Shown piece after piece: positions 1-12,300 of a stretch of 29,465 nucleotides of DNA. Within the stretch, counting starts at the first letter, position 1. Every line of letters begins with the position of its first letter. The stretch covers positions 1,557,732-1,587,196 of the forward strand of contig BLXT01005251.1 in NCBI GenBank assembly GCA_019648995.1, given 5' to 3'. The notes below the pieces were generated by a model, which had not been told where the DNA came from, did no database searches, and was given only the letters and a program-made list of their open reading frames with translations. A program made the position numbers and the translations under genes. This stretch comes from Plakobranchus ocellatus. Lineage: Eukaryota; Mollusca; Gastropoda; Plakobranchidae.

Positions 1-26
1 CCCCCCCCCCCCCCCCTTTTTTTTTT
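1..26. repeat. C16-T10 homopolymer block
   Basis: Sixteen C then ten T at the left edge. Low-complexity sequence; run length may be a sequencing or assembly artefact. Confidence 0.9.
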
Positions 27-232
27 AAAGTTTCTGAAGCATGTGTTTCAAAATTGTCAAAACTACTGTTGTATTTTTCAAAAACTGAACTGAGAGCTTG
101 TTAAAAGATGCGCTGACTGCAATATTGGCATGACTGATGCTACTTTAGTCAAGTAATTTGAAGCTGTTTCGTCAGAATCTGACAGCTTTAAGGAGATATT
201 GTGTGTCACTCAAATATTTCTCTTTTACTCAG
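1..232 (+). other. 3' part of an upstream intron
   Basis: AT-rich sequence ending in a pyrimidine run and AG (231-232), the acceptor for exon 1. It opens with a run of 16 C followed by 10 T at the window edge. No coding signal seen. Confidence 0.8.
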
Positions 233-370
233 AATGTTATTGTGACCCGGCCGGTTGTGTGGATGAAATCTGTGACAAGCAAGATGGCACATGTCTGTGT
301 AAAGCCAATTACACAGGAAGCAGATGTGACAACTGTGAACCTGGTTTCTTCAACTACCCATACTGTCAGG
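233..370 (+). CDS. LAMA5: Laminin alpha exon 1: LE repeat
   Basis: 46 codons, entered and left in phase 1, encoding one complete LE repeat with eight cysteines (ECYCDPAG..., ending FFNYPYCQ). Acceptor is ttttactcag, donor gtaaat. Contains the sequon NYT. The first codon is completed by the exon to the left of the window. Confidence 0.93.
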
Positions 371-3300
371 GTAAATTTTCCTGCAATAGTAAAAGATATA
401 GGAGTGTTTCGTTTCATTTCTTTTTAAATAAATAATACATTGGCTTGCATGCTTTTAATCTGGATGCATTAATTGTATCCATTCTTATAAAAACAAAGAC
501 CAATATAAAAAATGACAAACAACTAATATTATGCGAATTTCACTGGTTAACTGAAAAAAAGATGTCTTATTTGTCAGTGCTTATTGTTACCTGCATTTCT
601 GCAGAATTTTTTGTGTTAATGTCTGCTTTAGTTAAAAGATTCTGCTGAAATTCATATTTTGTTTAAAATTAAATGAAATTTTTTTTAAAAAATAATTTAG
701 TATGATATGCATAGCAAAAGATAGGGCTATCTGATTTAAAACCAAGCTAGGGTCATTAACGCTCACATTCATGTTTTAATTGCCACTCCATAGCTATTTC
801 ATTACCTCAGAGTTGAATAAAATATAAGTTAAACTGATGCCAAAGTGCCTCCTTACCAAATGGCTTTATTTACAAAAAATTTTCGAGGAGAGTATGCCCT
901 CCCGCCACCCCCCCACCCCAGATCCCCCAAGATATGATCCCACCTTCAGCAGTGGCATTGTCCACAGCCTTGAAGAAATCTTTGATTTCTTCATTTCTCA
1001 TTGGGAGCACAATTTGTGCACTAGATTTTTAATATTGACTGTTAAGTGTGAATCTGCCTATCTATCCCTCAGAGTGCGAGTGTGAAAGTCCTGGCTCCCA
1101 AAGCCCTGTCTGTTCCTCAAGAGGACAATGCCCATGCAACAGAAATTATGGTGGCCGAGCTTGCAATCGCTGTGGCCCTGGCTTTTACAAATACCCTGAC
1201 TGTGGTCGTAAGTAGCTGCAGCTCATATTATGTTACTTAGAAATTTCAATGTTTAATAGTTGGAGATTCACTGCTACTAGAAATGATGAAATAAAAATTT
1301 AAAGCTGTAATTATGCGAAATAGAATTAACAAAGTTTCCCCTGACAAATATCCTTAGTTAATATCAAGTTTAAAAGATTCTGTATTTTGTTTTAATATGA
1401 TTTGAAAACATGGCATTCATCAATTTCAAGCATTTTTTTTTACCAGTACCTGCAGTCCCTAGACATTTAAAAATCTGAAAAAGTCAAACTTGCAAAGTAA
1501 AATCTTAATTTACCATACTTCTGTTTAAACAAAAATTCAATGTGTATCGTCTCTTTTCTTCTGTTGTATTTATGGTGTTGGCTATGGGTGAAAAACACTG
1601 TTTTATCAAAAAATGCCTATTTTGATATAAAAAAATGCACTTAATTTGAGAAGAAATCATAGTCCTGTTTTTAAGCATAAAGTGTTGGAATGTTTTTAGT
1701 GCTTTATTAAAAAAAAAAATTTGCTGTCATGTTTTCTTTTAATTCAGCTTGCAGATGCAATTTGTACGGTTCCGTGGGTGAGACTTGTGATCAGGTGACT
1801 GGCCAGTGCCGCTGCCGCAGCAATTTTGTTGGCGTGACCTGTAATGAATGTGCAGAAAATTTCTACAACTACCCTGTGTGTGAAGGTATACTGTGAAAGA
1901 CGACGACAGTTTACAACCAACAGTATTTTAACACTATGCTGAAGCTGTTAAAATTAACAGTTTTAAAACTTAAGGAACCGCAACTTAGGATTTTTTCTCT
2001 TTGTTGAAAAACTGTGATTCAAAGAGAAAAAAAAATCAGATTGAATAGAATTAACAAATATTCAGAAGTCGCTGATCCAAAATTGTTGCCATCAATTGGT
2101 GATTGATTTGCTGCGTTTGCCTCATTCCTTTATTTTTCTGGTCTAAAAATCAAAGCATGTGATACTAATAATATTCACAAATATGAGCACTTTCAAAAGC
2201 ATGGAGGGATGGTGTCTGTTATCATTCATAGCATTTTACCATTTCGTTTGGAAAAAAGAATGGTGGTCTTCTTTTCTTACTTCTGTTTATTTTCACCCTT
2301 TTTCAAGTCTGCAATTGCAATCCTGATGGTGCAAAAGAAATCCCTGGCTATCCTCTGGGTGGCTGTGGTATTGTTACTGTCGGCAGGCTTTGCGAGTGCA
2401 AGGACAAAGTTGTTGGCCGCATCTGTGACCAGTGTATTCCTGGCTACTGGAACCTCAACAGAAACAACCCAGAGGGATGTGAAGGTACTTTGAAACCTGC
2501 TTTTTTATTTAATCATTTTTTTTTTAAAATGGAGTCAGTGAAAATGAGTTTCAAGTTATGCATTTTCAATAACTGCGTCCCAAAATTAACCTTTGAGAAC
2601 TTTATATTGACAACAATTTTTAGAGCTAAATGGGTTGTGTGCCCCCCAAAAACAAGTATTTTTAACAATTTTCCTTTCTCAAATTTCATCAGGAAAAAAA
2701 TATCAAATTTAATATTGATATTTCTCCCCAAAACTTTTAAGATGATTTTTTAAAGTCATTTACACTTGTATAAGAATATTGTAATAAATATGTAATGGAA
2801 CAAATGCTTATGTCAAGAGATCAATCCTATAAGTGAAAAGTTGTATTTGAAAGATATTGAGTTAATGAAACGGCCTGAAATTTCTTTCTGTGGGCTTTGC
2901 TATGGTGTAAAATGATTAGGGTTTGGTCATTCTGAGCCTTTTAAAGCTGAAAACAAATGTCACATTTGACTTAGCAGGACTGGTGAAAAAGACACATCAT
3001 AGCTGAATCATGTCTGTAGACCATTGTAGGCATTTTGATATTGGATCCAAGCTGACATCTGGCTACATGTCTGGTCACTAAAAGACCTGTGCTGGACATG
3101 ACATTTAAATAAGACAGCGCAGAGGGAATTATTTCAGTAGATGGAATAACCATTTTATCCAGTTCTTTTTCACTATAGATAGAAAAAAATAAATGGGCGT
3201 TTGGCCACTTACAAGTCTTCACTATTGGAAATGTTCTTGCCAAAGCATTTTTTTTTCTTTTAAGACAGAAAATCTAAAATAATTTCATCCTTACATCTAT

Positions 3301-6300
3301 AAGTCAACATTGTCAATGTCAATTAAAAAAAAAAACCCATAAGAAATTTAGGTGAAAAATATCTGAAGAAAGACTGTAATGTAGTGCCATATCTTTTCTT
3401 ATTTTTTCGTGACATCATCATCATTTTTTTTATCTTATCAAATTTTCACTAGCTAAAATTTGGATCAAAATAATTTCTCGGACATATCAGTTAAGCCTAT
3501 TTTTGTGATGGCTTCTTGTTTAATTTTCCAAGTCTTGTAGAACTGAACCTTACTAAGCTGGAATGATTGATTTTCTATCAAAAGACATTTAACTACCAGA
3601 TATCTTTTTTTAATTTCACACAGAATGTGGATGCTACATACCAGGAACACTTACTGATGTCAATAGATGCGACATGGAAACAGGCCAATGTGAGTGCAAA
3701 ACATACGTTACTGGCCGGAACTGTGACCGATGCCGCCCTGGTTTCTATAACTTGCAAGAGAAGAATCCATTTGGTTGTCAAGGTATAAAGTTTGTTTTTA
3801 AATTGAAGAGAAGAGTCTAGATCTCTAAAATTCACACTGCCTATATCTACGTTACATTCTGCACATACTGACATTATTTGAAATGTCCTCTTTTTTATCT
3901 GCAATTTATCATTGGAATTTTCCAATAATTTTAGGTATGTTTGCCTTTTATTTATATTGTAATTAAAAAACCTTTTTGTGATGTACACAAGATGCCTGAT
4001 TTGGCAGTTTCAAAAGTACATTAACCAAGGAATGTGTACTCTTCATTTACTGCTTTCTTCTGAGTACAACATTAATGTAAGAAGGAGCTAGAAAGGAAGA
4101 TAATTAACTTAGTGAGACTGTCATGGTAGGGCTCAAAGTATAATGGCTGAAGCAGTATGAGATCTTTATTGAAGGATTTTTTTGTGTGTTTGTGTTTTTA
4201 TGACTGCATAAGTTTCCTGGATAACCCAGTTGTTGATGGATTTTTAGGCATCAAGAGTACATCGGGCACGTGTGGCTTTCTGTATCTTAGAACTCAATCC
4301 TTTTAAAATATTTCAATGAATAAAACAGGAAATAAAAGTACATAGATATATAAGGTTTTTGATCCTCTGTATCGGTATAAATTTTACATTTATGCATCAC
4401 ACTCTTGCCTAAATTAGTCCAAAATAAGATTTGTGCTCAATTTAGCAAGGTTGCATTGCTTTTGTATTTTCTGATGTTAGCTTTCTCTTATACCTACTCG
4501 ATATTAAATGACTCTGAATTGACTCTCTAGTCTTCTGTTTTATGGATTATGAGTCTAGAAAATCAAGGAAATTGAAACAGATTGTTGAAAGTGAAACATG
4601 AGCAAAAAATTTTTATTGATCTTGTTTCTTTCATCTTCTTCTCTCTCTTCTTCGCTGCAAGGTTGCAACTGTAATCGTGGTGGCTCTCTGAGTGACATAT
4701 GTGACCCAGTGACTGGACAGTGCAGGTGCAAGCAGAGAGTTACTGGCCGCCGGTGTGACCAGCCTTTATCAGGTTACTTTGTACCTTACTTGCACCAATA
4801 TAAATTTGAACTTGAAGATGGTCTGACGCCTGAAGGAGCCAAGATTCGTTATGGCTACGACCAACGCATCTTCCCAGATTTCTCTTGGAGAGGCTATGCA
4901 ATATTGACTGAAGTCCAGGTACATTTTGTTCATTTAAAAATCTAGATTGCTTTGGAGGTGAAGAAAAGGACTTAATTGTATTGAAAACTTTTACTATTAT
5001 CTCAAACAGCTCAGCCATGATAAAGAATCTAACTCTTTTGGTGTGAGAATGGCAGAAATAAGAAAAGGCATTGAGAAAAAGTTAGAGCTAGAAAGCAGCT
5101 GAGCAGAATTTGCATGAGCGCTTGACAAGCCAATGTAGGCTTAAAATACTCATTAGCACCCTGAAACAAATACTTCACATCTTAAAAATAGCATAAAAAA
5201 TCTAGTTTAATACTCTTTGTCTACAAAATCTGTTTAAATTATAACAAATGGAGATTCAACTTGGAAAATTCCTAAAATGGATTGAACATTTGTAAGCAAT
5301 GGAAAAATGTAATTTCATCTGGACAACAACATTTATTACTTAAAAGGTGCTCTGATGACACAAGAAATATATTCCATGATGTTGCAGTGAATTTTGGGGG
5401 AAAAAAAAAACATATAAAGCAGAAAGTTTTTTCCTTCTCAGTTTCATTCATGATCTCAAAAATAAAACGGCTGAAGTCTTTTCTAATTCTTCTGTTACTT
5501 ATAAGGGATTCAGAAATATTTAGCCATTCTACTTATGAAATCATTTAATAAAGAGGGTCGGTATTTTGGTTTTTGTACAAGGTGATATCAGGCTTTCAGG
5601 CCCTCTGTTGGGCCTTTGGCATGAATAGAGACCACAACAGAAAGATCCCTGCAGATCTCAAGCTGGGTTTGTCATCCATTATACCACTGAAGTTCCCATC
5701 TAACAAGGGAAATGGATAAAATTGTAGGAAAAAAATAAAGTAGATGTTCAGGAAAGATATAGAGGCTTAGTTACGCAGGCTTTTAGATTGTAGTTTTGGT
5801 AAACTGAAACACAAACTATTTCTGCTCCCCTAGCCTGAAGTACAGCTGGTTGTTGACATCCGCATTCCCAGCTTCTACCAGATAATTTTCAGATATGTGA
5901 ACAGGGAGGAGAATCCAGTGAAGGGTACAGTAGTCCTGTCTCCAGAGTCCCCAACAGATACCACTCAGGTCTGGAAAAAAATGAAATAGTCATAAGAATT
6001 TCCTGCTCAAATTCAATGACAGGAAAAAACTTACTTTGCGTTTCTTATCTAGAAACTGAAAATAAAAAATCCAGCAGAATAAAAAACTTACTTTGTGTTT
6101 CTTAGCTAGAAACTGAAAATAAAAAATCCAATCTAGAAACTGAAAATAAAAAATCCAGCAGAATAAAAAACTTACTTTTTGTTTCTTATCTAGAAACTGA
6201 AAATAAAAAATCCAATCTAGAAACTGAAAATAAAAAATCCAGCAGAATAAAAAGCTTACTTTTTGTTTCTTATCTAGAAACTGAAAATAAAAAATCCAGC

Positions 6301-9300
6301 AGAATAATCACAAAAGAAATTATTATTATATGCCTAACAATTCATTGCTTCTGTTAGTTTTATTGTGGCACTTAATATTCTTCCTTTTTTAAATGTATAA
6401 CCTAAATTTTTAATCTTTTTTTTTTTTTGTTTAAAAACAAAGTTTTTAACAATTAAGGATATTTCTATCTCTTTTTTCATCATTCTTATGATTGCCTAAA
6501 GAAAACGTAATTTTTTTAATCTCGGTAACTCCTGCAGCAAGGAGAAGCCACATTCTTGCCTGGAAAAGATCCTTCATTTACAGGAGTATCCAGTGGAGGT
6601 ATTCAGGCTTATGTGTTAAACCCTGGTCGCTGGACTATCTCCACCAATGTGCCCAGTGACGTTTTTCTGGTAAGCCACCACTCAAAGTACTAGTAGTTAA
6701 CTATATCTATGTAGTCTGCTCTCCTGGTGCACAAATGATCTTAAAGCTTTGGCATTTAAAATCAGTTTTATTATTAGTTTTTAAAATGCCTCACTCTATT
6801 CAATGTTCGCTAAAGAATGTTTACAAAAAGGAATTTCTTTTTAAGTGATCAAAGCTGTTAATGTTTGATGTTGCACTAATGAATCATTTTGATTGGTCTC
6901 AAAACAAAGACCTAAATTGCCTCTTCATAATATGGAGGAATCTTCATGGCTCAAGTTCTTCTAAAGAATGTGGATTCTGGAAAAAAAGCCCCCTTATTTC
7001 TGGGGGGGGGGAGGGGGGAGTATGCATTGGGAAGACATGTAGAAAGAGGCAGCATATATGATTTCATAGGGGCTTATGAAGGTTGATGTTTGAAGATTAG
7101 CTTTGCTGTGTTATCACAATAAGGGAAGGACTAGAAAATTACCACACCGCAAACTAGAATCAAGTCCTTTCGCATTATTTTCTGCTAAAGATTTGAAAAA
7201 AAGCATTTAGTGTTGTTAAAATGTACATTTAAGTTTGATTGAAATTAAACCATGGAATTACTCTTGTATAAACAAAACAAAATAATTATCAAGATTATTA
7301 ACAAGACGGTTTTTTTGAACAGCTTTTGTAAAATGAAAAATGAAAGAAATTATCAAAACTAATATTAAATTATATTATCCATCGCCCTATCTGGAGCATA
7401 CGGCACCAACAAACTTTCTGTGGCAATTCATTCTTTCCCTGTGACAACTATTTATGCTCATTCCATGTTTTGCCAGCCTTCATCTATTTGTCATCCACTG
7501 TTCTTTTCCAGTCTCCTCTTGATCTTCTACTCTTTCTATTGCTTTGTGTATTCCAATTTAGGGCAATAGGTGGATGCTGAATATTCTTCATTCGGAGGAA
7601 GATCAATTAGGATTTATTTATTTCATGGTAATTAAAACTGTAATGATAAATCAAACTAGAAAAATACACACCAGACGTGTGTGATATATCTTTGTTTTTT
7701 ATTTATGTTGTTTTTTTTTTCCAGGATTACTTTGTGCTGATACCTCAGAGTTTCTATGAAGCGAGCCTACTCCAGGACCCGATCACTGATCCTTGTCTGG
7801 CAGTTGATGATCCTGGCCCGTAAGATAAACCTAGGCCTGATAGTTTCTTAAGCTTCCTCAAATAACATAAAATTTACCCTCCCGTCTTTAAAAAAGTTCA
7901 TTTTTCTCTTCACTTTCTTTTCTTGGGCGTTGTTGGCACAGGAACTAGCGAATTCTCCTTGAGATTTGCAGGGTCTTATTTTGTGGGGTTTTTAAATCAA
8001 ACTGAGAGGCTCAAGTGAATGAAGGAGTAAATCTGACTCACTGATATCTATTTTATTTTTAATCTGTTAATGAGACTTTTGTAGTCCAGGAAAAAGAATT
8101 TTAAAAAATGGGCAATGCTGTATTTAATTTATAGTTTTTACATCAACTACTTGATAAAATTGGCATAAAATACTGGTTTCTGTATGATTTTCATACTTGT
8201 TTTCATGCTATAGTCAATTTATTCTTGTAAGATGTTTGTTTTTTTTTTTTGGTGCATTATCCTTTTTTTCTTCCAAATTGAAGGCATCGAGAAAAATATT
8301 ATTGCCCATTCTAAGCAAGAGAGATAATAAAGGCATAAATGATGTATGTTTTAATCACCCTTTAGCAAATCTCACCAGCTCATTTCAATGTCAATTCCAG
8401 GTGCATTGCAATCAAATATCCAGATTTAAGCGGCTTTCCCAAAGGAGATGGCAGGGATGGCTACCATGTTGTGGATGGACAAAAGGAGGAAATAGATACT
8501 GAAACAAACAGTAACTTGACAAATAACTTGGACTCCCCTGGCCTCGCTCTTCTCACTGAAGAACAGGTTTTTAAAACTAATTCTTCAATATACTTTTTTT
8601 TTCACTAAGAAAATTTATAATTTTATGCTACATCTAAAAGGGGAAAGAAGCTTTTGTCACAACTAAGCAGAAAATATTGTGTTTGTGGTGCAATGCTTCA
8701 GGTTTTAATTTTTGAAAAAGAATCCTGAAAATGCAGATTTCCAGAAATTATTTTCATGCGAGCCAGTCAAGAGATGACTTGGAGGGGAAGGCAAAAAACA
8801 TGTTTTGAATGAAAATGGAGGGTGAGTTTTTTAAGTAAGTAGATTAAAATTGATCTTAACTCTTGGAAATGTGATAACAACTGCTACATGATCGAGAAAT
8901 TTTAACTATTTTAGATTGAAGAGAAGTCTGAATTAGAAATGTCGGGTAGTTTTTGTTGTCACAGCGTCTTTTTTTTTTTTCTCAACAGAAATCCTTCTCG
9001 ATTGATCTGATTGTCCCTATTCCTGACAATTACATTCTGATAGTGAACTACCACAATGCACTGCCAATAACTCAACTTGTGGATGTCGAAGTGGCTATGG
9101 TTGGGGAAACAGTCAATGCCTCCGTCATCTTGTCAAGTTGTCCTTACAGGTTTGTGTGAAGTTCTCTTTTGGTTACTAGCATTCTAAATTTGCATTTGAA
9201 ACTTATAAGAACCTTTTTTGAAATGCTGCTAAAAAAAAAAAAAATTAAGTGTCATTTTGGCTCAGAGTCAACACAGTTTTCACCATTGCAAACCTCACAG

Positions 9301-12300
9301 AACTAAGTTTTAGATTGCTTAAAAATTTATGTTTAAAATGGGGCTTCTGATTGTTTTGATCTCATATCAAAATATACAAAAGCTCTGATGAAATTGCTTT
9401 CATAGTGTGATTCGTGTTTGAATGAAAAACTTTTGGGTATAATTTTTTTTTTTTTAATTTCCTGTCAAAATTATTCCCAAAGATGTTAAAATGTGCCTGT
9501 TTATCAAGTTTCAGTGACAAGTCTTATCTACCAAAGTCTCAGGTTCAAGTTTTGAAGATTTTAAATCAATTTGCATAGCCTTCAATGGCTTTTTTGGAGC
9601 TTTTTAGGGGTGAAAACGTTGTAAAGGTTTTGTTGTTTTAAGACATAAGGTATCTAAGGGGTGTTTAAGTTACAAATGCCATGGTACAGATCTTAAGGTT
9701 TAATTTATGTTAGTCTTATGTCAGTTGAGTGAATTTTGGCTGAGACATGCTCATCCTGGATTAGTGAAATGTATCAAGCGCAGCCATTTTTGGGGAGAAA
9801 AATAGAATTGAATTCATTCCTTGAATTTAGGCTACTGTAAAAATTAAGCATTCTATTCAGAAATTTTAAACATAGAATCATGACTTGAGCTCTCCCACCC
9901 TAAAGATTAACAAAACAAAAAAAACCCCCAGAATTTGAATTAGAAAATTTTGATTAAAAATAAGCTGTCAGCTTTAGAGTGAGATATCCCAAAATAGGCC
10001 ATGATGCCTTATCCCCCAAATCAACAGAAGGCATCACAAATGTTTTAACTTTGCTAAAAACAGCAGTTTAGAAAAAGCCAAAAAAAAACTTTACTTTCTT
10101 CTAAAAGAATGTACTATATGGCATTTGTCGCACTAAGTTCATAGCTGTTTGCAGCTGCATATTAAGCTAAGCCTTAAGATTTTTGCTTACAGTCATAGGC
10201 TGAGCCATGCAATAATACTAAACAAAATTGCAAGATTTTATGATCAAAAAATGAAAAGAAACCAATATGGACTGTAGGAAATTTTCGTGAGATTGAAGTA
10301 ACTAAAACTATATTATATACCTGTCTTGTTTTGGTAACCCCAGCACTCTCTGCCGCCGTGTGCTGAAAGGTCCGGATGGTTTAGAAGGAGTCTTCAACAT
10401 TTCTAATGGATATGCTGCTCTCACTTTCACTGCCTCAGAAAAGAATGAGGAAATCAATGCAGCTATTGTAAGTGCATTTGTTTGATTTACAGTGAAACTT
10501 TTTATACTTAAGTTCAGTTATGTATCTCTATGTTTTAAGTTATCTCCATCCTGCACAAAAACATTAAATCAGTAACATATTATATCTGTGTTTTTAATAA
10601 GCCTTAGCTCAGTTACATATCTCGGTGTTTCTCATTCCTGTTTTCTTTTTAACTTTTTTAAATTCACCAAAGCTCTCAATCTTTAAAACAATGTTAGTCT
10701 TTATTGTTCTAGATTACATGACCTATGCTCCAACAGATTTAGAATTAATGAGATTTCAAATTAGTAAGGATTATACTGCATTGAATTAAGTGGTAACAAG
10801 ATCTCCATTGCTGCTACAAATTGATTAGTAGCAATCATATTTTGACAGCATGATTTTATAAAAAATCCTACAGATTTAGTGGTGCACATTACGTTTTTCT
10901 TGGCAAAATTTTGCTCGAAATTAGATCTCAGATTCAGTAGGAGAGATGCAAAACGAGTTGGTAATCCTGTATCTGCTTTGAATAACTTGTTGGATATACA
11001 TAATGAAAAGTGGACCGAGCTATGTTGATTCTTTGCCAAGATACAGGATATTCAACTTAAACAAAAAAAAACATTTTAAGAAAGAAAAGAAACTTAATTG
11101 TTAGTCCTAAAAGCTTTATATATAACACCAGAATCTTTCTAACTCATTAGACTGATCTCAAAATACATTTGTCTTTGATGAGATAAATATGTTGTAGTGA
11201 ATCTTTGAAACGAAAATGAGATTAATTATTTGATTAATCTTTACTTTTGTGGCTTAATTTTCTTCTTCAAATATGTGCAAGTGAATTTCTTACCAATTTT
11301 TTTTTGCATATCATAAAATTCTTTTCTTTTTCCAAACCTTTCCTTTGTGCCTAGGACTCTGTTTATGCAATCCCACTCAGCAAGTGGGGCCCATTGTATA
11401 CTCGGCCACAGATCCTCTGTATTAAAATCAATGGAGTGTAAGTTTATGTAATGCTTTAGTTTTGTTCTAAAAAAAATGTGAAATATATGTTCAAAACAAT
11501 AATTTGATTGAGGTGAGTGAAAAAAAAAAGGCAAAGTTGACAAATTGCAGCATCAATTCTTATGAATTTCCTTGTACCTGCTGAACAAGTATGAGGTAAA
11601 CTGGAATAGTAATATTACAGTATTATAATAAATCTGGGTTTTCAAAATTGCAAGAAGAGTCCGACAGGCTTGGGTTTAATTTGAAATAAGGTGAAAAAGC
11701 TTTTGAAAACCTGAAAGATAAGTATTGGATAAGTATTGGATATTTTACTCTTAGTTTTGAAAAAAAAAGAAAAAAAAACTCAGAAAAACTTTAACTCACT
11801 TGTTGCTGGCAGTGGTTGCATTGGCCTACATTATCTTTCAGAGATCTGCAGTGACCTTTGAACTGTGCCTTCAAACCCATCCTCACAGGGTTCATTTAGT
11901 CTTTAGATCAGCAAACAAGTTTTGTATTGAACTAAACACCAGTCAATCATTTCTGCAGTGTCACCACAATTATACAACATTTTGGAAAAAAAAATCTGCC
12001 ACAGTTTTATGATTTTTAGAAAGCACCAACCAAAAATTTTAAGTAATAATGGAAACTGCAAATCTTTTTAAAACACTATGTATGAATGCCAGAGGGGGGA
12101 AAAATTGAGAATTCTATCAGTAGTATCAAATTATTTTTTATATATGATCCTAACAAAAAGAAATCTTTTTTTCTGATGTCACTGCATGGCATTGGTGTGT
12201 TTTTTATAGTCTGAATTCCAACTTTTGCATTTCTACAGCTGTGTTGTGTCAAGCTATGGTATTCCAGTTGGGACAATCCTGATTCAGTTTGAGGCTTTCC

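Larger units (their letters stand above)
6670..7724 (+). other. Intron 8
   Basis: Contains a G-rich run (7002-7020) and a LINE 3'-end relic on the minus strand (7379-7605), both listed separately. The rest is AT-rich. Confidence 0.8.

Noticed and set aside
837-1085. Forward open frame of 82 codons overlapping exon 2
   Set aside because: It reads in a different frame from the LE repeat in exon 2 and consists of intron sequence with a C-rich run. No family match.
2971-3243. Minus-strand open frame of 90 codons in intron 4
   Set aside because: No recognisable domain and intronic AT-rich context. Consistent with chance or a decayed repeat.
3593-3988. Minus-strand open frame of 131 codons
   Set aside because: Antisense shadow of exon 5, whose cysteine-rich coding on + explains the lack of stops.
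6023-6307. CRISPR-like repeat array
   Set aside because: Units are contiguous without unique spacers, and the host is a multi-exon animal gene; it is a minisatellite.
11800-12012. Candidate extra exon in intron 13
   Set aside because: Exons 13 and 14 already join in phase within a conserved region; this stretch has no compatible splice phase or homology.
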